Below are positions 1 through 8,307 of a stretch of DNA of 64,000 nucleotides, in pieces. This DNA comes from Carpediemonas membranifera. Its lineage: Eukaryota; Fornicata. Both the position numbers and the translations under genes were made by a program. Below the pieces are notes generated by a model. The model was not told the DNA's origin. It worked only from the letters and a program-made list of their open reading frames with translations, and ran no database searches. Location: contig JAHDYR010000007.1 of NCBI GenBank assembly GCA_019828565.1, positions 744,001 to 808,000 on the forward strand, written 5' to 3'. The first letter of the stretch is position 1. The number at the start of each line of letters is the position of its first letter.

Positions 1-486
1 GACCTTGGTTGTGCGGCGGCAACAAGGGCAGACGATGTCGTGGAAGTCGGGCATCTGGCCGTGGCAAAGCGTGTGCCGCATGCCTCGATGGGCGGGCGAA
101 TGCATCTCCGATTCGAGGGGACGACGGGTATGGGATTGTTGCAGCGGCTTATTAGCGCCATTAGTGCTGTTCTGAGAGTGATGGTGGCTGTCAATAATGA
201 TGTTGGTGATCATATCGCTGTTTTCGAGCTGGTTGCTGCTGGCCATAGCAACGTGTCGCGTATCGGCGTGTCTCGTGCTTGATAATTCGGAGGGAATGAA
301 GTCTTCAGTGCTAGTATGAACCATGTTTGTCAGTTTTGGGGCTTTCCTGGCGGTAGAAATTGTGGCGTGCATCGTCGTCCTCGTGACAGGCTGGCCTTGA
401 AATATCTCACAAAACGGTCTGAGTGAATCTGCTATATTGTGACCGGGTTGGGCTAGCTGAGATCGTTGGGTCTTTTTGCTTGACAT
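1..486 (-). CDS. Cys-rich small protein with C-terminal CPxC motif, partial (runs off left edge)
   Basis: The minus-strand frame is open from an ATG at 484..486 through base 1, so at least 162 codons are present and the C-terminus lies outside the window. The protein is Ser/Thr/Asn/His-rich and low in complexity until its last visible part, which reads RHTLCHGQMPDF then DIVCPCCRRTTKV. The C-H-x-C...C-P-x-C spacing resembles the second half of a RING finger or zinc ribbon. The segment resembles the C-termini of the proteins at 30432..31020 and 38939..39063 (EFRTS-x-VCP-x-C-x-A), so the three may form a family. The first half of a RING is not evident. Function is unknown; a zinc-binding role is an inference from the Cys/His pattern only. 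Confidence 0.55.
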   Translation of the reverse strand, partial: MSSKKTQRSQLAQPGHNIADSLRPFCEIFQGQPVTRTTMHATISTARKAPKLTNMVHTSTEDFIPSELSSTRHADTRHVAMASSNQLENSDMITNIIIDSHHHSQNSTNGANKPLQQSHTRRPLESEMHSPAHRGMRHTLCHGQMPDFHDIVCPCCRRTTKV

Positions 487-688
487 TTTCGACCCTGCAA
501 TGCAATGACGCAGTTTAATACAGCAGCAGTCGGGAAGGGGGAGAAAAGAAGGCGAGGCAGGCAGATTCATAGCATCTGCTCACTCTAACAGCCCCCTTTG
601 ACCGGTTTCCGGTCGGATGCATCCGGGCATCAAGATGATGTTGATCCAGCCTGGGCAGCCCTGACCAAAACAACGACAGAACAACAAG

Positions 689-2053
689 ATGCTTCGTGGC
701 GCTACTAAATTCCTCTCTGCAACCTCATACGTGAACCCAGAGACGCAGGTATTCACCACATACGCTGGTGATGCCTCCAACATGATCTCCACCTCCCACT
801 GGGACTGGAACGACAAGATCAACATCCCCGAGCCCACATTCGAGCGGTACTACACGCACCACAGGGGCCCTATCACCAACCTCGTCTTCAACCCCGTCAA
901 GGATGAAATGGTCTCGGCCTCGTGGGACCGCACCATCGTCGTCCAGAAGGCCTCCACTGGCGATGAGATCATGGCGATGCGCGGCCACACCGACTTCATC
1001 AAGGACCTGCAGCCCCTGGGCGACCGAGTATTCGTCACTTCTTCGGCAGACGCCGAGCTGCGGTGGTGGGACACCAAGGAGGGCACGTGCATCGCCACCA
1101 GGGTCAAGTCCGAGGAGGAGGGCCACACCAGGTCCATCGAGTCCATCGCGGTGGTCCCCCTCCGCACGGCCCACCCCACCAAGGCCTCGTACGCCGTCTT
1201 CTCCACCGGGTCGGACCGCCGCATCATCCTCTGGCTCGTCTCATTCACCCCCGACACCCCGGCCGACATCGAGGTCAAGTTCATCGCCGCCACCACTCGC
1301 AAGGTCGAGGGTGGGTTGAAGCCCATCCACGAGACGACGATCTGGCACATCACGGCGAACGAAAGCATGCTCGTAACAGCCTCGGCGGACTACAGCGCCA
1401 AGATCTGGTCGATCGAGCGGGTGATAGCCCTGCTGGAAGATGATACCGACCCCCGCGACGCCTTTGCCGAGGCCTTCAGGGTCGAGGAGAAGTCCGTCGA
1501 CGCTGAGGATGCGACCCGCTGGAACCCCAACTCCATGAGCGTCGCTGCCATGAAGGCCGCCCTCGCAACCGCCCCGATGCCGCAGCTCGACGGCCTCGTC
1601 CACGACGACTGGGTGGCCCGGACTTGCATCGATCAGGAGGCCGGGCACGTTTACACGGCCTCCCGGGACGGGGTCATCAAGCAGTGGAGTCTGGCCGGAG
1701 AGCCGATCAAGGCCATCAAGGTCAGGTCGGAGGGGGCCGTCCGGGGTTCGATGACCAGCGGTGAAGACGACTCGAAGCAGATCAGCAGCATGCAGGTCGT
1801 CAAGTGGCGCGGGAAGAAGTACATCGTGATTTCGTCGCATGATGCTACGATTCAGCTCATCCCGACCGACTTCAAGCCGTTCGAGCCCAAGATTGAGCAG
1901 AAGCCCGAGGAGCCCAAGGAGGAGAAGGATGACGACGATGACGACTTTGATCTCGACGAGGACGACCTCCCCGACGAGGTCAAGGAGATGCAGCGGCAGA
2001 GGTTCCTGGCGATGATGCGGGGCGGGTCGTGCATGGGGTCCTGCCGCAAGTAG
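689..2053 (+). CDS. WD40-repeat protein with acidic C-terminal tail
   Basis: An intact 454-residue frame starts at ATG 689 and ends at TAG. Successive blades are recognisable from strands such as ITNLVFNPVKDEMVSASWDR, RVFVTSSADAELRWWD, SYAVFSTGSDRRIILW, SMLVTASADYSAKIW and HVYTASRDGVIKQWSL, so a single seven-bladed propeller is likely. The last ~50 residues are very acidic (D/E runs near residues 415-430) and end in a short basic, Cys-containing tail. WD40 propellers are protein-interaction scaffolds; nothing here identifies a particular complex. The N-terminal ~40 residues precede the first blade and match no domain I know. It is unspliced, and the neighbouring WD-type gene at 2164..3036 faces it tail to tail. 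Confidence 0.85.
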   Translation: MLRGATKFLSATSYVNPETQVFTTYAGDASNMISTSHWDWNDKINIPEPTFERYYTHHRGPITNLVFNPVKDEMVSASWDRTIVVQKASTGDEIMAMRGHTDFIKDLQPLGDRVFVTSSADAELRWWDTKEGTCIATRVKSEEEGHTRSIESIAVVPLRTAHPTKASYAVFSTGSDRRIILWLVSFTPDTPADIEVKFIAATTRKVEGGLKPIHETTIWHITANESMLVTASADYSAKIWSIERVIALLEDDTDPRDAFAEAFRVEEKSVDAEDATRWNPNSMSVAAMKAALATAPMPQLDGLVHDDWVARTCIDQEAGHVYTASRDGVIKQWSLAGEPIKAIKVRSEGAVRGSMTSGEDDSKQISSMQVVKWRGKKYIVISSHDATIQLIPTDFKPFEPKIEQKPEEPKEEKDDDDDDFDLDEDDLPDEVKEMQRQRFLAMMRGGSCMGSCRK

Positions 2054-2163
2054 GGGAATGTACAGTGCTGGTAAACACGGATAGAATCGTAAACTCACGG
2101 GTGTTAACATTTCCAGTTGCACAACAAGTTTATGTTCAAATCAAGCAGTTTACGACCCCAACC

Positions 2164-3036
2164 CTAGTAATAGTAGGGGCTGATCGGGTCCTCGCCGACC
2201 ATGACTGTGTAGTGAAGGCCCGACTGGTGTATGCGGCTTCGGTGATGGTCGTCCCGGCTGTGGTCGACAATCCGGGCCTGCTTGGCGTGTCTGATCATAT
2301 CCGCCGCGCTGAGTCCGAGTCGTAGTGCGATGCTGGACGGCACTCCCGAGGGGCCATGGAGGGCAGTGAACCCACCACCCCGACGTCTCAGCTGTAGCTT
2401 CTCCCACCAGCCAAACTTGGCCTTGTCCCACACCCCCGACATAGCCCGCTCGTGCTCGGTAAGACCATCCGGGCCAACCCTTACGGCGTTGTTGACATCG
2501 GGTGCAGGCTGCTCCAGACCGTCCTTACGAAGGAGATAGGAGCAGATGTGTGGCCCCTCTTCCGCAGTAACGACGACATATTCCGGGTAGAGGACGCTGT
2601 ACGCGAAGTCAACGATGGTCTGACCGTCGGTTACAGTGAACGACTTCGCCAGACGCCGCATAGTTTTGGCGTTGCATGTGTCGGGCATTACAAACCAGAC
2701 CCCGAAGTTGTCACTGCTCCACGTGAGGAGACGGCGAGTCGAGCCAACTGAGATGACTCCGAGCTGAGTGCCGTCAGTCGACCAGGTCGGCAGGCGGCCG
2801 GGCAGAGTGCAGATTGGATGGAGGTCGGAGAGGTGAAGACCTTGATAAATTGGTGGTATGTCTCTGTGATGACTTCCATCGCTAAGAACTTGCCGGCTGG
2901 GTCGAAGACGACGTTCTCGATGGTCTTGGCGAAATGTGTGTCGGGAAGGCATCGACTGTTCGTCAATGGCGAAGAAGGGCAGTGTGACAGTGCCGAACAT
3001 CTGGTATTCGAGACGCAGCTCGGGCAGCTGGGCCAT
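2164..3036 (-). CDS. WD40-like protein with two internal frame changes (introns or damage)
   Basis: Start chosen at ATG 3036; the frame extends further upstream only to a GTG. WD-type strands appear in two frames: the first and last parts share one frame, while the typical blade strand VVFDPAGKFLAMEVITE followed by FIKVF lies in another between about 2830 and 2965. The first change is compatible with a 43-nt intron at 2958..3000 (GTTCGG...TTGACGAACAG). The return change has no convincing splice pair: a 26-nt option (GTTCTT...CATCACAG) or a 77-nt option (GTCTTC...CACTCAG) each discard plausible WD sequence. The C-terminal ~100 residues are basic and unrecognised, ending in three Tyr before TAG. 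This may be a real two-intron gene, a pseudogene, or an assembly indel. Function unknown. Confidence 0.5.
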   Translation of the reverse strand: MAQLPELRLEYQMFGTVTLPFFAIDEQSMPSRHTFRQDHRERRLRPSRQVLSDGSHHRDIPPIYQGLHLSDLHPICTLPGRLPTWSTDGTQLGVISVGSTRRLLTWSSDNFGVWFVMPDTCNAKTMRRLAKSFTVTDGQTIVDFAYSVLYPEYVVVTAEEGPHICSYLLRKDGLEQPAPDVNNAVRVGPDGLTEHERAMSGVWDKAKFGWWEKLQLRRRGGGFTALHGPSGVPSSIALRLGLSAADMIRHAKQARIVDHSRDDHHRSRIHQSGLHYTVMVGEDPISPYYY

Positions 3037-3139
3037 TGTGGAAGCGTAGGTCAGACGGTACTGGCGATCGAGCTTCGTAGCTAGAGTAGAAGTCACGAAG
3101 TCTTGTTGCCTTAAACTGCCGCCAGCAAAAGTTGATCAT

Positions 3140-4470
3140 TTACTGCACAAGCATGGCGCTGACTGTCCCTAGATCGGCCGCGCCAGTCTGCTGCAGCGCC
3201 ACGTGGCCGTCGCGGGCCTGCTCGAGCAGCACGCCGAACAGGGCGGCGAGCTCGTGGCGGCGATTGCCGGTCTCCTTCACGTGGTCGAGCAGGTCTGTCT
3301 TGACGTCGTGCTGCGCGCCGTCGCCGAGGGCGTTGAGGGCGCGGGCCCTGATCTCGTCTGCGGTGAGCTGGTCGAAGCCGGCGCCCTCGAAGTCGGAGTC
3401 TGGCATGAAGCCACGCTGGCCGCCGTCGAAGCTCTCGTTGATGGAGAAGTTGAACTCGTCGTCGCTCACGACGCTGCTCTTCTTGGTGCGCCGCTTGCGC
3501 CTGGGCGTCTTGGCAGCGGGCTCGGGGTCGGCGCTGGCGTCCGCGGCGAGGCGGGCGGCGATCCGCTTGGCCAGCCACGCGCTGGGCAGCACCTCGGTCA
3601 GGAAGCTCTCGTCGAAGCCGTTGCTCGGGAGCCAGCCGACGTCGCCGATGACGGGGCGGGGCTCGGTCGTCTCGTGCGAGTGGGCCAGCGCGTGCCGGAT
3701 CTGATCGTCCGTGAGCGAGATGCGCTTGTCGCGCTGGATCTTCCTGGGCCGCATGGCGCGTCGGCGGGGCTGGCGGGCGGGCGTGGGCGTCGCGAGGTTG
3801 GGGGCAGGCTCGCTCAGAGGCGACAGCGGGGCGAGCGCCAGGCTGTCGTCGAGGTTGGTCGCGGGCATGGGCACGCCGTCGTCCTCCCAGAACTCGTGGA
3901 CGGGCATGTCGTCGTCCGGAATGAAGTTAGGCGGGATGAGGCCCTGCGAGCCGGGCACGGACGCGTGCGCCGAGCCGTGCTGCGAGGACTGCGTCGTGAG
4001 GACGCGCGTGAAGAGGTCGGAGTAGTTGCGGATGTCGTCGACGCCCGCCTCCAGGATGTCGTCGAAGTCGATATCGAGGTCGAGGTCGTTGGCGGCGGGC
4101 TCGCGGATGGTGCGGGGCTTGCGCTTCTTGTTCTTCTTGGTCTTAGTGGCGGACACGGTGGCGCGGAAGATGGTGTCGTCGACGTCCTCTGGGTGAGCGT
4201 GGCGGGGCGAACGAACTGAGAAGGAAGCGGGTTTTCGAATCGTGGATCCTCGCGGCGCCGCAGATGAGGATACCCAGTTGGGGTAGCAGCAAAGAGTCCA
4301 GGACCTCTTGCTGGCTGATCTTGTCGATCACATCGCCAATTTTCACCCGATCGGACACTGCTCGGCTCACGGTAGCGCGCGAAAGGCCGCTCTTCCTACG
4401 TGAGTGTGTATATCTGTACATACCATACGGCCGTCACGTCCCTGTCGCGGAGCATCGTCGATGTGAACAT
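3140..4470 (-). CDS. RAD21: RAD21/SCC1-family cohesin kleisin, three exons
   Basis: Exons are 4470..4424, 4395..4217 and 4188..3140; joined they give exactly 425 codons (424 aa). Exon 1 encodes the kleisin N-terminus MFTSTMLRDRDVTAVW; its final Trp codon is split by intron 1. Exon 2 carries the SMC3-binding helical segment with LLLPQLGILICGAARIHDSK, matching the family block LRxSGHLLLGVVRIYxRK. Exon 3 opens with KDVDDTIFRATVSATK, continuing the N-domain, then an acidic and basic linker. The protein ends in a C-terminal winged-helix-like segment (HELAALFGVLLEQ...VALQQTGAADLGTV) as in RAD21/REC8. Kleisins close the SMC1-SMC3 ring for sister-chromatid cohesion. I cannot tell mitotic RAD21 from meiotic REC8. 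An AGTAAA overlaps the stop codon (3139..3144). Confidence 0.85.
4189..4216 (-). other. 28-nt spliceosomal intron 2 of the kleisin gene
   Basis: In mRNA sense it starts GTTCGT and ends GCTCACCCAG, the same length and 3' architecture as intron 1. Removal restores the frame between KTRFLL and KDVDDTIF, which together match the family pattern at the end of the kleisin N-domain. Confidence 0.85.
4396..4423 (-). other. 28-nt spliceosomal intron 1 of the kleisin gene
   Basis: In mRNA sense it starts GTATGT and ends ACTCACGTAG. Removing it joins TG to G to make the Trp codon of the conserved kleisin AVW motif and restores frame to exon 2. The T-C-A-C branch-like motif lies directly before the AG. 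Confidence 0.85.
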
Positions 4471-4890
4471 CTTTGCTCGATCACTTGCTCTTCAACTTTC
4501 CGGCATATGATTTGAACGCGTCAAACGGCCCGACCGCGCCGGGGGCTGCGCGTGTGCATTGGGGAGTGGGACTCGGCGTTCATGCCCCCATGGCCTGCGG
4601 GAGCACCAACTGCGTGGCCTGGGTACGAGATCCGGTGGAAGCAGATTCATTCAGACAAAATCAAAGCTCATGCCTTGTATCCGGCATCCATCAACCAATG
4701 TAACCAATGTATACTCCGATCAACAAAGGGCTCATGCGGCTCAGCACCCCCTTCAGCTCTGAAGAAGGCGACCCCCTCATTCGAGTAAAGGATAAAGAAT
4801 CGGGGATGCATGACAGTATGTCACACAGTATAACCCTTGACTGGCCCTTCTGAGACCCACAGCCCGAGGGCATATTCTGCACCTCACCAC
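4471..4890. promoter_or_regulatory. Divergent intergenic region between kleisin and TRAPPC9
   Basis: This 420-bp interval separates two divergently transcribed genes and so must hold both promoters. Short open frames exist but have no convincing protein signature. I see no clear TATA-like box or known element. Confidence 0.4.
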
Positions 4891-7800
4891 ATGAAGGACC
4901 TCGGCTTCGTGGACCTCCTCGATCGCTGCTACATTGGAGCTAATGTCGTGGCTCTTGGGAACATTTCCGATGCCGCCGTCCAGGAGTTCGTTCTCTTGAT
5001 CCGTCGATTCAGCCACATTGACCTTCAAAGCCTGCATCCGACGCTTTTCGGCTCCAAGAGCCCATTCCTTTACGCCACTGGCAAGAACCAGTATCTACAC
5101 TACCAGTTCATCCCTGCACATGCCTCCGAGCTGCTCCACCACACCCCATTCGTGGAGGACTACCCCGTCTCGGCCATCAGCGAGGACCTGCACAAGACGA
5201 GCGCCGTCCGCCTCATAATCGGTGTTATGACTGCTGAAACCGCGCGGACAGACGACCGAGCCCGTCAGAAGTGGGCAGCCCTAGTCGGCAGCGGCCCGAC
5301 CCACGCCCGCCTCTTCATCGTGAACTGTGCCCCCTCTGTGGACGACAGGCCGCTGTGGGAAGAGGTGCTAGTCGACCACACCAGCAGCAACACGACCGTG
5401 AACCTGCGAGACAGCGTCGTGCACGTACCCGTGACCGACTTTGTCCAGATGACGAACTTCGTCGAGACCATCATGACAGACGTCAGCGAGCGAATGTACA
5501 TGTCCCTCCAGACCCTGTTTGAGGCTGTCAGGTCGATGGAGTCGACCCCGGTGACGATCCTAGACGAGGTGTCGAGGTCTGGGCTCAAGAGGAGGAAGGC
5601 CGGCCGCATAGCAAAGCATCTGGGCGATATCAGCCTCCTCGCCGGGTCGCCGAGGGACGCGCTCCACTACTACAACAGCGCGGCCGCCGAGCTAGCAGGC
5701 TCTGATCCGCTCTGGCACGCGGCAGCGCTCGAGAGCGAGACGGCGGCCGTGCTCGTCGACAGCGCCACGTCACTGCTCGTCCCGCCCTTCTCCCCGACGT
5801 ATATCCCCCCGGCCTCCACGGAGAGCACCATCCAGGCCCACCTGGAGGAAGCGATCGCCCAGTATGACTCGGTAGGCGCCGTCGCACGGGCGTTTTCATC
5901 TACTGCTGCCCTAAAACTGCTCGTGTTCAAAACGGGCGAGCTCCGGCATCCGCTGCGGAACGTGGTCTTCCAGTACTCCGGGGACGCCCGCCCAGGCACG
6001 ACCGCCCACAAGACACTGGATCCCGACACCCGGCGGGCCATTGGCCAGCAGCTGTCGGATATCGTCAGCAACGCCAGCCTGATCAACAACACGGACGACC
6101 GTACGGCGGTTCTGGTCGGGATAGCAGGCCTCGCATCGCGGCTGGGGTTCAAGCGCAAGGCCGCGCTGGTGCACTGGCTGGTGTTCTCGGACCCGGCCTG
6201 CTCGGACCCCACCGTCGGCTCGATCACGGAGGATGAGACGGCCCGCGACTCCCGCCGCCTCTCCCGGTCGTCCTCCAGGTCCTCGAGGTCGTCCCGGTCG
6301 ACGCTCGGCTTCCCACTCGCCTCCCACGAGCACCAGCGTCTTGCCGTCGCCATCCTGCCCCGGCTGGTCCCCGTGTACGGCCTCGACTTCATCATCGACC
6401 CGGCCAAGAGAGATCTCCACGCCAACGGCCGGTGGGATCAGATGGCCCGGGCGCTGCTCGTTACACTCGTCAAGGTCCACCGCGCAGTCGGATACTCAAC
6501 CTCCGCCGCGAGGATCGCGCTGGCCATGCTCATTGCCTGCACCGACCTCCCCCGTGGCGACCAGGCGGTGTTGTTCGACGTCATCTCCGAGCATGTCACA
6601 CAGCCCCGCGCCGGACCCGTGTTTGCAGGGGGCGGCACCCGGCCCACGCTGAGCACCAAGACGCTGTTCCCGGTCCAGGCGCCCATGCTCTCCTTCGTGC
6701 GCGTCCACTCGTCATCCGTGTCGAGACCGCGGCCGCTCAAGTCGGGCCCGCTGCTGGTGGAGCGGACGGAGACGCACGCCTTCCCCCACTGGGTATGCGG
6801 GATGATCGGGGTCATCAGCGTGGACATCAACAACCACTGGGCATTCCCGGTCGCTCTGGCTGACTTCCACGTCAAGCTCGACAGCCCCAGCGTCACTCTG
6901 ACCATCGTGACTCCAACCAAAGTCACACTGCCGCCGAACCGGGTCACCACCATCAAGATCTCATGCCACGTCACAGCCCACAAGATGGCAGACTTCGCCC
7001 GAGTCTCGCTCCGCTCCATCACGGCCTCGCTCAACGGTTTCCAGTCGCTAGACCTCTTCCACCCCAACACTCTCGTCAGGTTCGACGTCTTCCCGACTCT
7101 ACCGAGCGCGGAGGTCGCCTTGACCACGTACACGATCATCAACCAGTCGACCCGCGTGGTGTCACTGCCACTGACACTGCCGGTCGAGTGTAAGGTCACG
7201 CCAGACCTGTCCACAGTCAAGGTGAGCTCGGCACATCTGGAGAAGGGCATTGTCCGACTCCACAGCGCAGTCATTGTGTCAGATCCTAGCTGCTCGTGCA
7301 AGTCGAGCCTCGAGCTCACGATTATTGCAGACTCTGGGACAAAGATCGTGTCTCCCGTGCCGGTCGAGCTCCAAATGACCATGGACCTTGCGGTCGACAC
7401 ATTCTTTGTCCAGCAAGATATTGTAGTGAATCTATTGCTCGCCCCCGGCCCCGAGATCGTATCTAGTAGCATCCGTCGGATCACGGACGATGGTGTTGTC
7501 GTCATCGCCGAGGTCTCCTCCGCCTCAAATGTCCAGCTGCGCTGCTTCATCGACAAAGAGACGGGGAGCTTATTCGGGGACGGCGCCGTCGTCAGCCGGG
7601 CGGGCATCATGCTACACATCAAGCGGACGCCGCAGCAGGTGCTCGATTTCGTGTCGGGGAACGCCAAGCTATTCGATGGCGACGTACAGCTGTACTGGGA
7701 GGCGACGGCCGCGTGCAGGGGAGCTTTCGTGCTTGAGGATCCGGAGATGGACTCGACCGAGAACTTGCTCTATAGATCTTGCGCCGAATCTAGCTTTGTC

Positions 7801-8178
7801 AGTCCGCTGTCTAGATCTTTGGATACAAAACTCGAATTCCCGGATACAGTTGAACCGTTTTCTCAAGTCGATGTCAGGCTGACCGTGACAAATAAGGCTG
7901 CTTGCGGTCAGAAGATTGTCGGCTGGGTCATGCCGCTTGTTCCAGGGACGCCGGCACGCCAGAACTCGCCCGAGCTAACCCATACGGTCGTCTGGTGTGG
8001 CACGTATCATTTTGAGGCTACAATAGATTCGAACGGGACTTGTGAGATCATCAAGTCAATGATTTTGGTACACGGAGGGAGATATGACATGACTGCTCTT
8101 GTCACGAGTGTGGAAGGGGATGCGCTCTGGAGCAACGTGCCCGTTGTGGCGATGAAGCCGCTCGTCTGCTCCGGGTGA
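4891..8178 (+). CDS. TRS120: TRAPPC9/Trs120-like subunit of the TRAPPII tethering complex
   Basis: A single exon of 1095 codons from ATG 4891; the frame is open further upstream but only with non-ATG codons. The N-terminal ~200 residues resemble the Trs120 N-domain. A helical block follows with RIAKHLGDISLLAGSPRDAL and LAGSDPLWHAAALESE near residues 250-300, matching the family pattern GRxxKxxGDxxLLAG...DxLW. The second half is rich in beta strands, as expected for the Ig-like region of Trs120/TRAPPC9. TRAPPII acts at the trans-Golgi as an exchange factor for Rab11/Rab1-type GTPases. A Ser/Arg-rich run (around nt 6240-6300) is an unusual low-complexity insertion. Identity rests on pattern recognition rather than alignment; TRAPPC9 is clearly preferred over other TRAPP subunits by length and motif. 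Confidence 0.75.
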   Translation: MKDLGFVDLLDRCYIGANVVALGNISDAAVQEFVLLIRRFSHIDLQSLHPTLFGSKSPFLYATGKNQYLHYQFIPAHASELLHHTPFVEDYPVSAISEDLHKTSAVRLIIGVMTAETARTDDRARQKWAALVGSGPTHARLFIVNCAPSVDDRPLWEEVLVDHTSSNTTVNLRDSVVHVPVTDFVQMTNFVETIMTDVSERMYMSLQTLFEAVRSMESTPVTILDEVSRSGLKRRKAGRIAKHLGDISLLAGSPRDALHYYNSAAAELAGSDPLWHAAALESETAAVLVDSATSLLVPPFSPTYIPPASTESTIQAHLEEAIAQYDSVGAVARAFSSTAALKLLVFKTGELRHPLRNVVFQYSGDARPGTTAHKTLDPDTRRAIGQQLSDIVSNASLINNTDDRTAVLVGIAGLASRLGFKRKAALVHWLVFSDPACSDPTVGSITEDETARDSRRLSRSSSRSSRSSRSTLGFPLASHEHQRLAVAILPRLVPVYGLDFIIDPAKRDLHANGRWDQMARALLVTLVKVHRAVGYSTSAARIALAMLIACTDLPRGDQAVLFDVISEHVTQPRAGPVFAGGGTRPTLSTKTLFPVQAPMLSFVRVHSSSVSRPRPLKSGPLLVERTETHAFPHWVCGMIGVISVDINNHWAFPVALADFHVKLDSPSVTLTIVTPTKVTLPPNRVTTIKISCHVTAHKMADFARVSLRSITASLNGFQSLDLFHPNTLVRFDVFPTLPSAEVALTTYTIINQSTRVVSLPLTLPVECKVTPDLSTVKVSSAHLEKGIVRLHSAVIVSDPSCSCKSSLELTIIADSGTKIVSPVPVELQMTMDLAVDTFFVQQDIVVNLLLAPGPEIVSSSIRRITDDGVVVIAEVSSASNVQLRCFIDKETGSLFGDGAVVSRAGIMLHIKRTPQQVLDFVSGNAKLFDGDVQLYWEATAACRGAFVLEDPEMDSTENLLYRSCAESSFVSPLSRSLDTKLEFPDTVEPFSQVDVRLTVTNKAACGQKIVGWVMPLVPGTPARQNSPELTHTVVWCGTYHFEATIDSNGTCEIIKSMILVHGGRYDMTALVTSVEGDALWSNVPVVAMKPLVCSG

Positions 8179-8307
8179 GGTTTTGGGGCATGGTTTGATT
8201 CATCAACGTTATTTTACCAATCCTGGTTTAAATTATTTGGTATCTCCCAACGATGGACCGCTCAATCTTAAACAAAACTTTACTGCAGCGATATGTGACC
8301 AAGCCCC

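Noticed and set aside
3203-4219. Long open frame antisense to the kleisin (338 codons, + strand)
   Set aside because: Low-complexity Gly/Val/Leu translation typical of antisense GC-rich coding DNA; the minus strand carries a real domain protein.
4814-4830. GTATGTCACACAG string upstream of TRAPPC9, resembling a complete tiny intron
   Set aside because: At 13 nt it is too short to splice, and no in-frame upstream exon exists.
5670-6425. 251-codon antisense frame inside TRAPPC9
   Set aside because: No domain, and the sense strand has clear family motifs.
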